Under the pieces are notes generated by a model. That model was given only the letters and a program-made list of their open reading frames with translations, did not search any database and was not told where the DNA came from. Below are positions 27,030-35,615 of a stretch of DNA of 64,000 nt, one piece after another; position 1 is the stretch's first letter; every line of letters begins with the position of its first letter. The stretch is from positions 27,811 through 91,810 of the forward strand of contig NZ_JARFYN010000025.1 of NCBI RefSeq assembly GCF_030272695.1. Reading direction: 5' to 3'. The translations under genes and the position numbers were made by a program. The DNA comes from Martinezella calliandrae. GTDB taxonomy: Bacteria > Pseudomonadota > Alphaproteobacteria > Rhizobiales > Rhizobiaceae.

Positions 27030-28142
27030 CTAGTCGGAAACCGCCCCGGACAGGGATTTGTAGTCGGTATAGCCCTCCGCACCTCCACCGTAGTAGGTTG
27101 CCTTGTCTGACGGTGCGAAAGGCTCGTTCTGCCACAGGCGCTCAACCAAATCGGGGTTGCTGATATAGGGTTGACCGAACGAAACCATGTCGGCGTAACC
27201 AGAATCGGTGACCTTGATCGCCAATTCGCGATCATAGCCGTTATTGGCGATATATTTGCCGCCGAATGCCGCATGCAACGTTTTGAAGTCGAAGCGATCG
27301 GCACCGTTTGGCCCACGGGTTTGGCCTTCGATACAATGGAGGTAAGCAAGACCGAGCTTGCCGAGCTGTTCAACGAAATAGCCGTAGGTTACCTGAGGAT
27401 CGCTGTCGAGCGGCGTGTCACCAACCGCGCGGGTGACCGGCGAAAGTCTGACCCCCACCCGGTCCGAATCCCAAACTTCCGCAACAGCGGTAACGGCTTC
27501 AATCGGAAATCGTGCTCGGTTTTCGATTGATCCACCATAGCGATCCGTACGCTTGTTGGTGCTGTCTCGCAGGAACTGCTCGAGGAGATAGCAATTTGCC
27601 GAGTGCACTTCCACACCGTCGAATCCGGCTCTTTTGGCGTGGACTGCCGCGTTCTTATAGTCTTCAACCAGACGCGGCATTTCCTCTGTCCGAAGCGCTC
27701 TCGGCATCGACGGACGAGCCTGGGTCCTTGTCTCAAGGAAAACCAGTTCTCCGGCCTGGATGGCAGAAGGCGCGACCGGGGCCTTGCCATTCTCCTGGAG
27801 ATCGACGTGCGACATTCGGCCGACATGCCAAAGCTGGCATACGATCTTGCCGCCTGCTGCGTGGACGGCGTCAATGACAGGCTTCCACGCTTCGACCTGT
27901 CGTTCGGTGTAGATCCCGGGAGTAAACGCGTACCCGCGGCCTTCCCGCGAGATATTCGTCGCTTCCGTGATGATCAGTCCGGCAGTTGCTCTCTGCCGAT
28001 AATATTCGATAGCCAGTGGAGTATGCACTCCGTCCATATCGGCCCTAGATCGGGTTAACGGCGCCATCGCAATGCGGTTTCGAACTTCAATTGCGCCGAT
28101 TGTTGTCGGCGTGAAGAGCATAGATTTGATGTTTGTCGACAT
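27030..28142 (-). CDS. Old Yellow Enzyme-family alkene reductase (NemA-like)
   Basis: A 370-residue FMN-dependent TIM-barrel oxidoreductase that reduces activated C=C bonds, nitro groups or nitrate esters using NAD(P)H. Visible motifs are NRIAMAPLTRSRAD, the FMN region AGLIITEATNIS, CQLWHVGRMSH, FDGVEVHSANCYLLEQFLRDSTNKRTDRYGGS (the HxN pair is H-S-A-N, characteristic of OYE) and GVRLSP. ATG 28142 is preceded by AAGGGG, which is itself half of an inverted repeat at 28152-28187. The gene ends at a strong terminator. It may share a transcript with the upstream regulator gene (gap 293 bp), but the palindrome suggests its own control. Confidence 0.94.
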   Translation of the reverse strand: MSTNIKSMLFTPTTIGAIEVRNRIAMAPLTRSRADMDGVHTPLAIEYYRQRATAGLIITEATNISREGRGYAFTPGIYTERQVEAWKPVIDAVHAAGGKIVCQLWHVGRMSHVDLQENGKAPVAPSAIQAGELVFLETRTQARPSMPRALRTEEMPRLVEDYKNAAVHAKRAGFDGVEVHSANCYLLEQFLRDSTNKRTDRYGGSIENRARFPIEAVTAVAEVWDSDRVGVRLSPVTRAVGDTPLDSDPQVTYGYFVEQLGKLGLAYLHCIEGQTRGPNGADRFDFKTLHAAFGGKYIANNGYDRELAIKVTDSGYADMVSFGQPYISNPDLVERLWQNEPFAPSDKATYYGGGAEGYTDYKSLSGAVSD

Positions 28143-28151
28143 GGTTTCAGC

Positions 28152-28187
28152 CCCTTTCGATAGCTAAACCAACGTATTGCGAAAGGG
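28152..28187. promoter_or_regulatory. 8-bp inverted repeat covering the OYE ribosome site
   Basis: CCCTTTCG (28152-28159) and CGAAAGGG (28180-28187) are perfect inverted repeats 20 bp apart. On the minus strand the downstream arm contains the AAGGGG ribosome site of the OYE gene. It could be a repressor operator or an mRNA hairpin hiding the ribosome site; sequence alone cannot decide. The rest of 28143-28435 has only one weak 62-codon frame. Confidence 0.45.
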
Positions 28188-28435
28188 CGCAAGCGGCGCG
28201 TTAAAAGAGATAAACCGGGGTGAAGTTTTGCTTGCGAAATGGAAGTATCCTGCGCCGACTGTCGCCATCGTCGGGCCAAATCATCCAGTGGGACCTGACA
28301 TTTATGAAGAATGCCGTAAGTAATGCAGCCGAAGTTAAGGCTACCATCATCGTCGATCCATTCGGGCCATCGGTGTCATAGGGCCACACTTCTACGAACA
28401 GCAGCTGTTTGGCAGCAGGTGGCGACGCGCTCTGT

Positions 28436-29032
28436 TCAGTGCGCCGTGGTACGCAGCTTTTGATGGATCAGCTGATTTCGCTTTAGGTATCGTTCCAGCG
28501 AACGCCTGTGCATTGCCAGCCTTTTGGCAGTGCGGGACAGGTTGAAATTACAATCGCTGTAGATCGAAATGATGTGGTCGCGAAGGACAACTTTAGGCTC
28601 TGTAAGCGAGCCCTCGCCAGACAAGGAGTCGATACCCCTACCGAGGAGAATTCCTACAACGAAGCAAGCGCTAAGGGGTTTGGGAAGCACATCGTCTGCT
28701 CCTGCCCTCACGGCACTCACCGTGGACGCGATATTGCAAAAGCTGCTGTAGACGACAATCCTGCATCTGGGCCGAAGTCTTGAGATCAGCTGAATCAGTT
28801 TAAAGCTCGCTAATTTGGCGAAACGGAGCTCAAGCAGTACAAAGCGAATTTGCTCGCTTTGAACGCATCGCCAGGCAGAGGCTATGTCGCCCACAACATG
28901 GACATTATGGCCTAGTCGCCGGAGTTCCCTTGCGATCTCGCCATCACCGCATGCGGTCGGATCGGCCCACAGAACCGTCCCGCAGATAGGAGCCTCTCCG
29001 AATGTTTCAGCATGCGAAACTGGGGCGTTCAT
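28436..29032 (-). CDS. RegA/ActR-like response regulator with degenerate receiver
   Basis: A 198-residue protein with ActR/RegA/PrrA architecture: a receiver-like domain (about 18-130) and a Fis-type helix-turn-helix at the end (NFNLSRTAKRLAMHRRSLERYLKR, 163-185), very close to the RegA DNA-binding helix. The position that normally holds the phosphoacceptor Asp reads VLLELRF, with Glu69 in place of Asp. The N-terminal acidic cluster is reduced to a single D in LWADPT. The conserved Lys is present (LPKPL, Lys118) and a Ser replaces the Thr. RegA-type regulators control redox-responsive genes. Here phosphorylation is unlikely, and the Glu may mimic an active state. No kinase gene is adjacent. 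An OYE gene lies downstream on the same strand. Confidence 0.8.
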   Translation of the reverse strand: MNAPVSHAETFGEAPICGTVLWADPTACGDGEIARELRRLGHNVHVVGDIASAWRCVQSEQIRFVLLELRFAKLASFKLIQLISRLRPRCRIVVYSSFCNIASTVSAVRAGADDVLPKPLSACFVVGILLGRGIDSLSGEGSLTEPKVVLRDHIISIYSDCNFNLSRTAKRLAMHRRSLERYLKRNQLIHQKLRTTAH

Positions 29033-29330
29033 GTCCCTCGCCTCGGTTGTTCATAGCCCCATGGTACGCCCGCTGCCCAGGCGGATGCTATTATACCAAG
29101 ATGTTAGGGCTACTCGTCACAAGAGGTTGAATACGCTTACCGTCAATCGTGTGCCCACGGCAGCAAGTCCGGAACCGGTTATGTTCCCAAGACACTCAAA
29201 GCAGATCTTCCGCCATTCGGATTCAAGCCGCGGCTGCGGTGTTTGGACGCCTCCCATGTGAGCGCGAATGGAGGTAAAACGATCATCTTCAATCATCTCC
29301 GGTCACAGTGTGCGATGCAATGGTATGCAT

Positions 29331-29348
29331 TTTGATCGTTTTTGATTG
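29331..29348. promoter_or_regulatory. DeoR-type operator candidate before the rha operon
   Basis: TTTGATCG (29331-29338) and TTTGATTG (29341-29348) are direct repeats offset by 10 bp, overlapping a TTGACA -35-like hexamer at 29346-29351. Tandem T-rich repeats of this kind are typical of DeoR-family operators, and rhizobial rhamnose operons are controlled by a DeoR-family repressor. That regulator gene is not in this window. The remaining bases of 29033-29391 show no gene. Confidence 0.4.
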
Positions 29349-29391
29349 ACATTCGAGTTCCTTCAATAAATAAGAGCGTGAGGAGGATCTC

Positions 29392-29535
29392 ATGCATTTG
29401 CCAGAAAACCGTCATATGGTTTTCGACCTGCCGTCGACCCTGGGACGCTTAACGGCGTCCATGATCGCGGAGCGTCGGACTGTACTTAACTCCCTCGCCG
29501 TTCGGTCGTCCCCGACGAGGAGGACGCACGTATGA
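29392..29535 (+). CDS. 47-residue leader ORF coupled to the rhamnose ABC ATPase
   Basis: ATG 29392 has an excellent ribosome site (GAGGAGG, seven bases upstream). The frame runs 47 codons (MHLPENRHMVFDLPSTLG at the start) and its TGA overlaps the ATPase start ATG at 29532. The peptide matches no family I know. It occupies the place where rhaS, the periplasmic rhamnose-binding protein gene, would be expected. It may be a translated leader that sets expression by coupling, or a deletion scar. The start and overlap are seen; any role is inferred. Confidence 0.4.
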   Translation: MHLPENRHMVFDLPSTLGRLTASMIAERRTVLNSLAVRSSPTRRTHV

Positions 29536-31070
29536 CCGTCGCATCGATAACGCATGGCCAACTAACTCCCGTTTCTCAGCAGCCAGCGCCCATCCTTGAA
29601 ATGCGCGGCATTTCGCAGATCTTTCCGGGTGTAAAGGCGCTCGATGGTGTCAGCATCTCGCTTTATCCCGGCAAGGTCACCGCGCTGATCGGCGAGAACG
29701 GCGCTGGCAAATCGACGCTCGTCAAGATCTTAACGGGGATCTACCGCCCAAACGAGGGCGAGATCCTTATCGACGGCAAGCCGACCACGTTCCACAGCGC
29801 CCAGGCCGCGATCGACGCCGGCGTCACCGCCATTCATCAGGAAACCGTGCTCTTCGATGAGCTGACGGTTGCCGAAAATATCTTTCTCGGCCATGCACCG
29901 CGCACGAAATTCCGCACTATCGACTGGAAGACGATGATCAGCCGGTCAAGGCTGCTGCTGGAATCGCTGGAAAGCACCATCAATCCTTCGCTCCGCCTCA
30001 AGGACCTCTCCATCGCGCAGCGCCATCTCGTGGCCATTGCCCGGGCGCTATCGATCGATGCCCGCATCGTCATCATGGACGAGCCGACCGCGGCACTATC
30101 GCGCAAGGAGATCGATGACCTCTTTCGTATCGTCGAAGGTCTGAAGGCCAAGGGCAAGGCGATATTGTTCATCAGCCACAAATTCGATGAACTCTATGAA
30201 ATTGCCGATAATTTCGTCGTCTTCCGCGACGGTCGCGCCGTTGGACACGGCCGGCTGAAGGAGACACCGCAGGACGAGATCGTCCGCATGATGGTCGGCC
30301 GCGACGTCAAGGATGCCTTCCCGAAGGTGCCCGTCACGATCGGCAACGTGGTGCTCGAGGTCGAAAACTATTGCCACCGCACTGAATTCCGCGACATCTC
30401 CTTCAAGCTCCGGCGCGGCGAAATTCTCGGGGTCTATGGCCTGATCGGCGCCGGTCGTTCCGAACTGTGCCAATCGCTGTTCGGCATCACCAGACCGCTC
30501 TCCGGCCGGCTGACGCTGAACGGCCAGAAAATCCATATCCATTCGCCGCACGACGCGATCCGCGCTGGCATCGTCTATGTGCCCGAGGAGCGCGGCCGCC
30601 ATGGCCTTGCACTGCCGATGCCGATCTATCAGAACATGTCGCTGCCTTCGCTCGGGCGCACCTCGCGAAGGGGCTTCCTGACGGCTGCCAACGAGTTCGC
30701 ACTCGCCCGCAAATACGCCGAGCGGCTGGACCTGCGCGCCGCCGCCCTTTCAGTTCCCGTCGGCACGCTGTCGGGCGGCAATCAACAGAAGGTGGTGATC
30801 GGAAAATGGCTTGCGACGCAACCGAAGATCATCATTCTCGATGAACCGACCAAAGGCATCGACATCGGCTCAAAGGCTGCCGTACACGGCTTCATCAGCG
30901 AACTGGCCGCAGAGGGTCTCAGCATCATCATGATCTCCTCCGAACTGCCTGAAATCCTTGGCATGTCGGACCGCGTGCTGGTGATGAAGGAAGGCCTTTC
31001 GGCCGGCTTGTTCGACCGAGAAGGGCTGACGCCGGAAACGCTGGTGCGCGCCGCCACGGGCAATGCATAG
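29532..31070 (+). CDS. rhaT: Rhamnose-type sugar ABC transporter ATP-binding protein
   Basis: A 512-residue double ATPase of the RbsA/MglA type. First domain: Walker A GENGAGKSTLVK, signature LSIAQRHLVAIARAL, Walker B IVIMDEPTAALS, switch His in FISHKFDE. Second domain: a degenerate Walker A region GLIGAGRSELCQ, signature LSGGNQQKVVIGKWL and IIILDEPTKGID. The degenerate second P-loop is normal for this family. Gene order with two permeases, a mutarotase and a kinase matches the Rhizobium leguminosarum rhamnose locus, where rhaT is the ATPase (unrelated to the E. coli symporter of the same name). The start overlaps the stop of a short upstream ORF. No substrate-binding protein gene is adjacent. 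Confidence 0.9.
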   Translation: MTVASITHGQLTPVSQQPAPILEMRGISQIFPGVKALDGVSISLYPGKVTALIGENGAGKSTLVKILTGIYRPNEGEILIDGKPTTFHSAQAAIDAGVTAIHQETVLFDELTVAENIFLGHAPRTKFRTIDWKTMISRSRLLLESLESTINPSLRLKDLSIAQRHLVAIARALSIDARIVIMDEPTAALSRKEIDDLFRIVEGLKAKGKAILFISHKFDELYEIADNFVVFRDGRAVGHGRLKETPQDEIVRMMVGRDVKDAFPKVPVTIGNVVLEVENYCHRTEFRDISFKLRRGEILGVYGLIGAGRSELCQSLFGITRPLSGRLTLNGQKIHIHSPHDAIRAGIVYVPEERGRHGLALPMPIYQNMSLPSLGRTSRRGFLTAANEFALARKYAERLDLRAAALSVPVGTLSGGNQQKVVIGKWLATQPKIIILDEPTKGIDIGSKAAVHGFISELAAEGLSIIMISSELPEILGMSDRVLVMKEGLSAGLFDREGLTPETLVRAATGNA

Positions 31071-31080
31071 GGAGGGCCGG

Positions 31081-32085
31081 ATGCCACGCATACTCAAAAA
31101 GCGCGAGACGCTGCTCTTCGTCATCATCATCGTGATGATCGCCGGATTTGCAACGCGTGCGGCCGGCTTTGCCGAGCCGGCCAATCTGGCCAATATCTTC
31201 AACGATACGTCGATCCTTATCATCCTGGCGCTGGCGCAGATGACCGTGATCCTGACGAAATCGATCGATCTTTCGGTCGCCGCCAACCTCGCTTTTACGG
31301 GGATGGCCATCGCCATGCTGAATGCCGCCTATCCCGATGTGCCGCTGATCGCTCTCGTGATCACCGCTGTCGTCATGGGGGCGGTGCTCGGCGCCATCAA
31401 CGGCTATCTCGTCTGGGCTCTGGAAATCCCACCGATCGTCGTCACCCTTGGCACGCTAACCATCTATCGCGGCATGGCCTTCGTGCTGTCCGGCGGCGCC
31501 TGGGTGAATGCCCATCAGTTCACGCCGATCTTCCTCAATGTGCCGCGTACACCGCTCCTTGGCCTGCCGGTGCTCTCCTGGATCGCCATCGCCATCGTGC
31601 TCATGATGTATTTCTTACTGCGCTACACGCGCTTCGGCCGCTCGACCTATGCCAGCGGCGGCAATCCGGTTGCGGCGGTTTATGCCGGCATCGATGTCGG
31701 CTGGACGCGCTTCCTTGCCTTCGTGCTTTCCGGCGCCCTGGCCGGCCTCAGCAGCTATCTCTGGGTCTCGCGCTATGCGGTCGCCTATGTCGACATCGCC
31801 AATGGTTTCGAGCTCGATAGTGTCGCAGCCTGCGTCATCGGCGGCATCTCGATTGCCGGCGGCGTCGGCTCGGTCGCCGGCACCGTGCTCGGCGCGCTGT
31901 TCCTCGGCGTCATCAAGAATGCTTTACCTGTCATTGGCATTTCACCGTTCACGCAGATGGCGATCTCCGGCACAGTCATTGTCCTCGCCGTCGTCTTCAA
32001 TGCCCGGCGTGAGCGCAATCGCGGCCGCATCATCCTTCGGGATCAGGCGGCGAAGGAAACCTCGGGCAAGGAGGTCATAGCATGA
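31081..32085 (+). CDS. rhaP: Rhamnose-type sugar ABC transporter permease
   Basis: A 334-residue BPD_transp_2 permease with about eight to ten membrane helices. It shows the family hallmarks MTVILTKSIDLSVAANLAF, PPIVVTLGTLTIYRGMAF and, near the end, ACVIGGISIAGGVGSVAGTVLGALFLGV. ATG 31081 is chosen because AGGGAGG lies six bases upstream; an in-frame ATG at 31063 lies inside the ATPase stop region and ahead of that ribosome site. It partners the next permease to form the sugar channel. Identity as rhaP rests on synteny with the rhizobial rhamnose operon. Confidence 0.9.
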   Translation: MPRILKKRETLLFVIIIVMIAGFATRAAGFAEPANLANIFNDTSILIILALAQMTVILTKSIDLSVAANLAFTGMAIAMLNAAYPDVPLIALVITAVVMGAVLGAINGYLVWALEIPPIVVTLGTLTIYRGMAFVLSGGAWVNAHQFTPIFLNVPRTPLLGLPVLSWIAIAIVLMMYFLLRYTRFGRSTYASGGNPVAAVYAGIDVGWTRFLAFVLSGALAGLSSYLWVSRYAVAYVDIANGFELDSVAACVIGGISIAGGVGSVAGTVLGALFLGVIKNALPVIGISPFTQMAISGTVIVLAVVFNARRERNRGRIILRDQAAKETSGKEVIA

Positions 32086-33095
32086 GCACCGTGTCCGAAA
32101 CGACGCTTGAAAAACGCCGCATCCCCGACCGTCTGGGCACACCTTTCAAGCGCGTAATGGCGAGCTGGGAAGTGCTGCTGCTTGGCGTTGCGATTGCAAT
32201 TTTTATTTTTAATTCATTGGCTTCGCCCTATTTCCTCAACCCCTTCAATCTTTCGGATGCGACCTTCAATTTCACCGAAAAGGCGATGATTGCCTTCGCG
32301 ATGGCGCTGCTGGTCATTGCTGGCGAGATTGATCTTTCGGTCGCCGCCATGATCGCGCTCGCGTCGACTGCCATGGGCGCCGCTGCGCAGGTAGGGGTGG
32401 ATACGGTTGGTCTGGTGGCAATCGGACTGGGCGTCGGGCTGGTCTGCGGCATTTTCAACGGCTTCCTCGTCTCGGCGCTGAAACTGCCATCGATCGTCGT
32501 TACCATCGGCACGATGAGCCTATTCCGCGGTATTTCCTATATCGTCCTCGGCGACCAGGCCTATGGCAACTATCCGGACAGTTTCGCCTATTTCGGCCAG
32601 GGCTATGTCTTTTGGGTCTTCTCCTTCGAATTCGTCCTCTTCATCGTGCTGGCGATCGCCTTTGCGATCCTGCTGCATGCGACCAATTTCGGCCGGCAGG
32701 TCTATACGATCGGCAACAATGATTTTGCGGCTCGTTTTTCCGGCATCCCGGTCGAACGGGTCAAATTCATCCTGTTCCTTCTGACCGGCATCATGAGCGG
32801 TATCGCTTCCGTCTGCCTGACCTCCCGCCTCGGCTCCACCCGTCCGTCGATCGCGCTCGGCTGGGAGCTGGAAGTGGTGACCATGGTGGTGCTCGGCGGC
32901 GTATCGATCCTTGGCGGCTCCGGCACAATTGGCGGTGTCGTTATCGCCGCCTTCGTCATGGGCCTGGTGACGTTCGGCCTCGGCCTTCTCAACGTGCCGG
33001 GTATCGTTATGTCGATCTTCATCGGCCTCCTCCTGATCATAACCATCGCGCTGCCGATCGTGGCACGGCGCATCAAAGTCATGAGTTCGAAATGA
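32082..33095 (+). CDS. rhaQ: Rhamnose-type sugar ABC transporter permease
   Basis: A 337-residue second BPD_transp_2 permease. It carries ALLVIAGEIDLSVAAMIALAS, LPSIVVTIGTMSLFRGISY and VVLGGVSILGGSGTIGGVVIAA, the matching signatures of sugar permeases. The ATG overlaps the preceding stop (ATGA) with AAGGAGG seven bases upstream. Its own stop overlaps the mutarotase start. Subunit composition ATPase-permease-permease is complete, so only the periplasmic binding protein is missing from this locus. Confidence 0.9.
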   Translation: MSTVSETTLEKRRIPDRLGTPFKRVMASWEVLLLGVAIAIFIFNSLASPYFLNPFNLSDATFNFTEKAMIAFAMALLVIAGEIDLSVAAMIALASTAMGAAAQVGVDTVGLVAIGLGVGLVCGIFNGFLVSALKLPSIVVTIGTMSLFRGISYIVLGDQAYGNYPDSFAYFGQGYVFWVFSFEFVLFIVLAIAFAILLHATNFGRQVYTIGNNDFAARFSGIPVERVKFILFLLTGIMSGIASVCLTSRLGSTRPSIALGWELEVVTMVVLGGVSILGGSGTIGGVVIAAFVMGLVTFGLGLLNVPGIVMSIFIGLLLIITIALPIVARRIKVMSSK

Positions 33096-33418
33096 CCACT
33101 TCCCTTGAACGCCACGCATTCAAGATGACGCTCAACCCCGGTATGGAGGCCGAATACCGGAAACGTCATGACGAGATCTGGCCCGAATTGGTGGAGCTGC
33201 TGCACCAGGCCGGCGTCAGCGATTACTCCATCCATCTCGACCCCGAGACGAACACGCTGTTCGGCGTTCTGACGCGACCGAAGGATCATGGGATGGCGAG
33301 CCTTCCCGACCATCCCGTCATGAAGAAATGGTGGGCGCATATGGCCGATATCATGGCAACCAATGCCGACAATTCGCCCGTTCAGAGCGATCTCGTGACG
33401 GTCTTCCATCTATCATGA
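33092..33418 (+). CDS. rhaU: L-rhamnose mutarotase
   Basis: A 108-residue RhaM/RhaU-family protein that interconverts the alpha and beta anomers of L-rhamnose. It has the catalytic-site region GMEAEYRKRHDEIWPEL (His near residue 26) and the conserved KKWWAHMADIM segment. Length is typical for the family. Start and stop overlap the permease and kinase genes (ATGA at both ends), which shows tight translational coupling. Its presence is the best single marker that the operon handles rhamnose or a close relative. Confidence 0.92.
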   Translation: MTTSLERHAFKMTLNPGMEAEYRKRHDEIWPELVELLHQAGVSDYSIHLDPETNTLFGVLTRPKDHGMASLPDHPVMKKWWAHMADIMATNADNSPVQSDLVTVFHLS

Positions 33419-34800
33419 TCGCTACGTCGACCTATCGCCGGATCGCCGTCCTCGATATCGGCAAGACCAATGCCAAGGTCGTGGTGCTTGACGCGCATAC
33501 CGGCGCAGAGATCGCCGCCGTGCGGACATCCAATACGACGCTGAAGACCGGCCTTTACCCGCATTACGACATCGAGCGCCTATGGGATTTCGTCATCGGC
33601 GCACTGAAGGGCTTTGCTGCTGCGCCCGGGTTCGACGCCATATCGATCACCACTCACGGCGCCTGCGCTGTTCTTCTTGCCGAAGACGGCACCCTCGCCC
33701 TGCCGGTGCTCGATTACGAGCATCGCTATCCGCAAGCTGTGCAGGAAGCCTATGACCGCCTGCGCCCGCCGTTCAGCGAAACTTTTTCACCGAGACTATC
33801 CGGCGGGCTGAATGTCGGCGCGCAAATCCATTATCAGCAGAGCGTGTTTCCCAGCGAATTTGCGCGCGTCAGTACGATCCTGACCTATCCGCAATACTGG
33901 TCCTTGCGACTGACCGGCGTTGCCGCCAACGAAGTAACCTCGCTCGGATGCCACACGGACCTTTGGAACCCGTCCACAGGCGCGTATTCGTCGCTCGTCA
34001 ACACCCTCGGCATTCGTGACTTGATGGCGCCGATCCGCTCCGCCTTCGATGCGCTCGGGCCGCTATTGCCGGCGCTCGCAGCGGATATCGGTCTCGGTGC
34101 TCCAGTTCCCGTCCACTGCGGCATCCATGATTCCAACGCCTCGCTACTGCCGCATCTCGTTAAGAACGAGGCGCCCTTCGCCGTCGTATCGACGGGCACC
34201 TGGGTAATCAACTTTGCCGTTGGCGGGGACCTTGACCATCTCGATCCGGCGCGAGACACGCTTGCCAACGTCGATCCTAACGGCCGCGCCGTGCCTTCCT
34301 CGCGCTTCATGGGAGGGCGAGAGTTCGAGATTTTGGCGGCCGAGATCGGACCCACATCATCGGAGGCGGCCGAAAAGGCGCTCGAACGCGTGATTGAAAA
34401 GCACATCATGCTGCTGCCGAACGTGGTCGAGGGCTGCGGCCCCTTTCCTGGCAAAAAGATGCGCTGGCTCGGGCTGGCGCAAGCGAGCTCCGCCGAACGC
34501 CTGGCTGCCGCCAGCCTCTATCTGGCGTTGATGACCGAGGCGTGTCTTGGCCTGATCGGCGCCAAGGGCCCGATTTTTGTAGAAGGTCCCTTCGCACTCA
34601 ATCACGCCTATCTTGCCGCGCTGTCTTCTTTGACCGGATCTAGCGTCATGGCGCTACCCGGCTCGACCGGCACCAGCCAGGGTGCGGCGCTGCTAACTGG
34701 CATCAAGCCGACGGCTCCGTCAGAAAACCCGCCTATCCGGACCGACCTTAGCGGCCTGCGAGACTACAGGCGAGCCTGGCGTCAGGCATTGGCAGAATAA
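33415..34800 (+). CDS. rhaK: FGGY-family rhamnulokinase-like sugar kinase
   Basis: A 461-residue FGGY kinase. The N-terminal phosphate-binding DIGKTNAKVVVLD, ITTHGACAVLLAEDG and the later STGTWVINFAVGG and GSTGTSQGAALL are ATP/sugar-site motifs. In R. leguminosarum the corresponding RhaK is needed both for growth on rhamnose and for activity of the ABC transporter. Isomerase and aldolase genes of the pathway are not in the window. The start is taken as ATG 33415, overlapping the mutarotase stop. The gene ends the operon. Confidence 0.9.
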   Translation: MIATSTYRRIAVLDIGKTNAKVVVLDAHTGAEIAAVRTSNTTLKTGLYPHYDIERLWDFVIGALKGFAAAPGFDAISITTHGACAVLLAEDGTLALPVLDYEHRYPQAVQEAYDRLRPPFSETFSPRLSGGLNVGAQIHYQQSVFPSEFARVSTILTYPQYWSLRLTGVAANEVTSLGCHTDLWNPSTGAYSSLVNTLGIRDLMAPIRSAFDALGPLLPALAADIGLGAPVPVHCGIHDSNASLLPHLVKNEAPFAVVSTGTWVINFAVGGDLDHLDPARDTLANVDPNGRAVPSSRFMGGREFEILAAEIGPTSSEAAEKALERVIEKHIMLLPNVVEGCGPFPGKKMRWLGLAQASSAERLAAASLYLALMTEACLGLIGAKGPIFVEGPFALNHAYLAALSSLTGSSVMALPGSTGTSQGAALLTGIKPTAPSENPPIRTDLSGLRDYRRAWRQALAE

Positions 34801-34904
34801 ACGCCTCCTTTGTCCGAATTCCACGCATCGCTTCAATTGCGATGAGAGGCCGCCTTCACGATCATCTCCGCATCCGCTGATTGGCACGATAAGGAGATTT
34901 GACC

Positions 34905-35555
34905 ATGTCCCAGGGAAGCGAAATCATCGCCGGGGTCAGGATACCGGACAGCCAGATGGCAAAGGCCGCGACGGAGCTGGTGCGCGACACCGAAACCGAC
35001 CTGCTCTATCACCATTCCCGCCGCGTCTTCCTGTTCGGCGCACTGACGGGCGAACGCAAGAAGCTGAAATACGATCCGGAACTGCTTTATATCGGCACCA
35101 TGTTCCACGATATGGGCCTGTTCGACTCCTATGCCAGCGAGACCGAGCGTTTTGAGGTCGACGGCGCCAACGCGGCCCGTGACTTTCTCAAGGCCTATGA
35201 CGTCTTGGAGCGCGATGTCGACGATGTCTGGGATTCGATTGCCCTGCACACGACGCCCGGTATTGCGCAGCACAAGCGCCCGACAGTCGCTCTCGTCACT
35301 GCCGGCGTTGAGATGGACGTGCTGGGCATTGCCTATCACGATTTCACCGAGGAGCAGCGCAATGAGGTCTGCACCTTCCATCCGCGCGGCCTGAAATTCA
35401 AGCACGGCATCCTCTCGGCCTTCTGCTACGGCACGATCAAGAAGCCGGGAACCACCTTTGGTAACGTCAAGGCCGACGTGCTCGAGCGCATGGACCCGAC
35501 CTATAAGCGACTGAATTTCGCTGAAATGATCATGGGTTCGGCCTGGGATAGCTGA
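34905..35555 (+). CDS. HD-domain phosphohydrolase-like protein
   Basis: A 216-residue HD-superfamily protein with metal-site residues in LYHHSRRVFLFG, IGTMFHDMGLF (the HD pair) and SIALHTTPGI. The arrangement resembles cyanamide hydratase-like and other small HD hydrolases, which act on small molecules or nucleotides. The substrate is unknown. ATG 34905 has AAGGAG nine bases upstream; an in-frame TTG lies at 34899. It is a single gene between the rha operon and a convergent regulator gene, with its own leader of about 100 bp. Confidence 0.85.
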   Translation: MSQGSEIIAGVRIPDSQMAKAATELVRDTETDLLYHHSRRVFLFGALTGERKKLKYDPELLYIGTMFHDMGLFDSYASETERFEVDGANAARDFLKAYDVLERDVDDVWDSIALHTTPGIAQHKRPTVALVTAGVEMDVLGIAYHDFTEEQRNEVCTFHPRGLKFKHGILSAFCYGTIKKPGTTFGNVKADVLERMDPTYKRLNFAEMIMGSAWDS

Positions 35556-35615
35556 TCCATCGATCCCAACCCGTCGCCCACAGGACATTGCCTCGGCGAG
35601 GCCACTCCTTTGGGC

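Noticed and set aside
28201..28389. 62-codon minus-strand frame with a short hydrophobic segment upstream of the OYE gene
   Set aside because: No ribosome site, no recognised family, and it overlaps the likely control region of the OYE gene.
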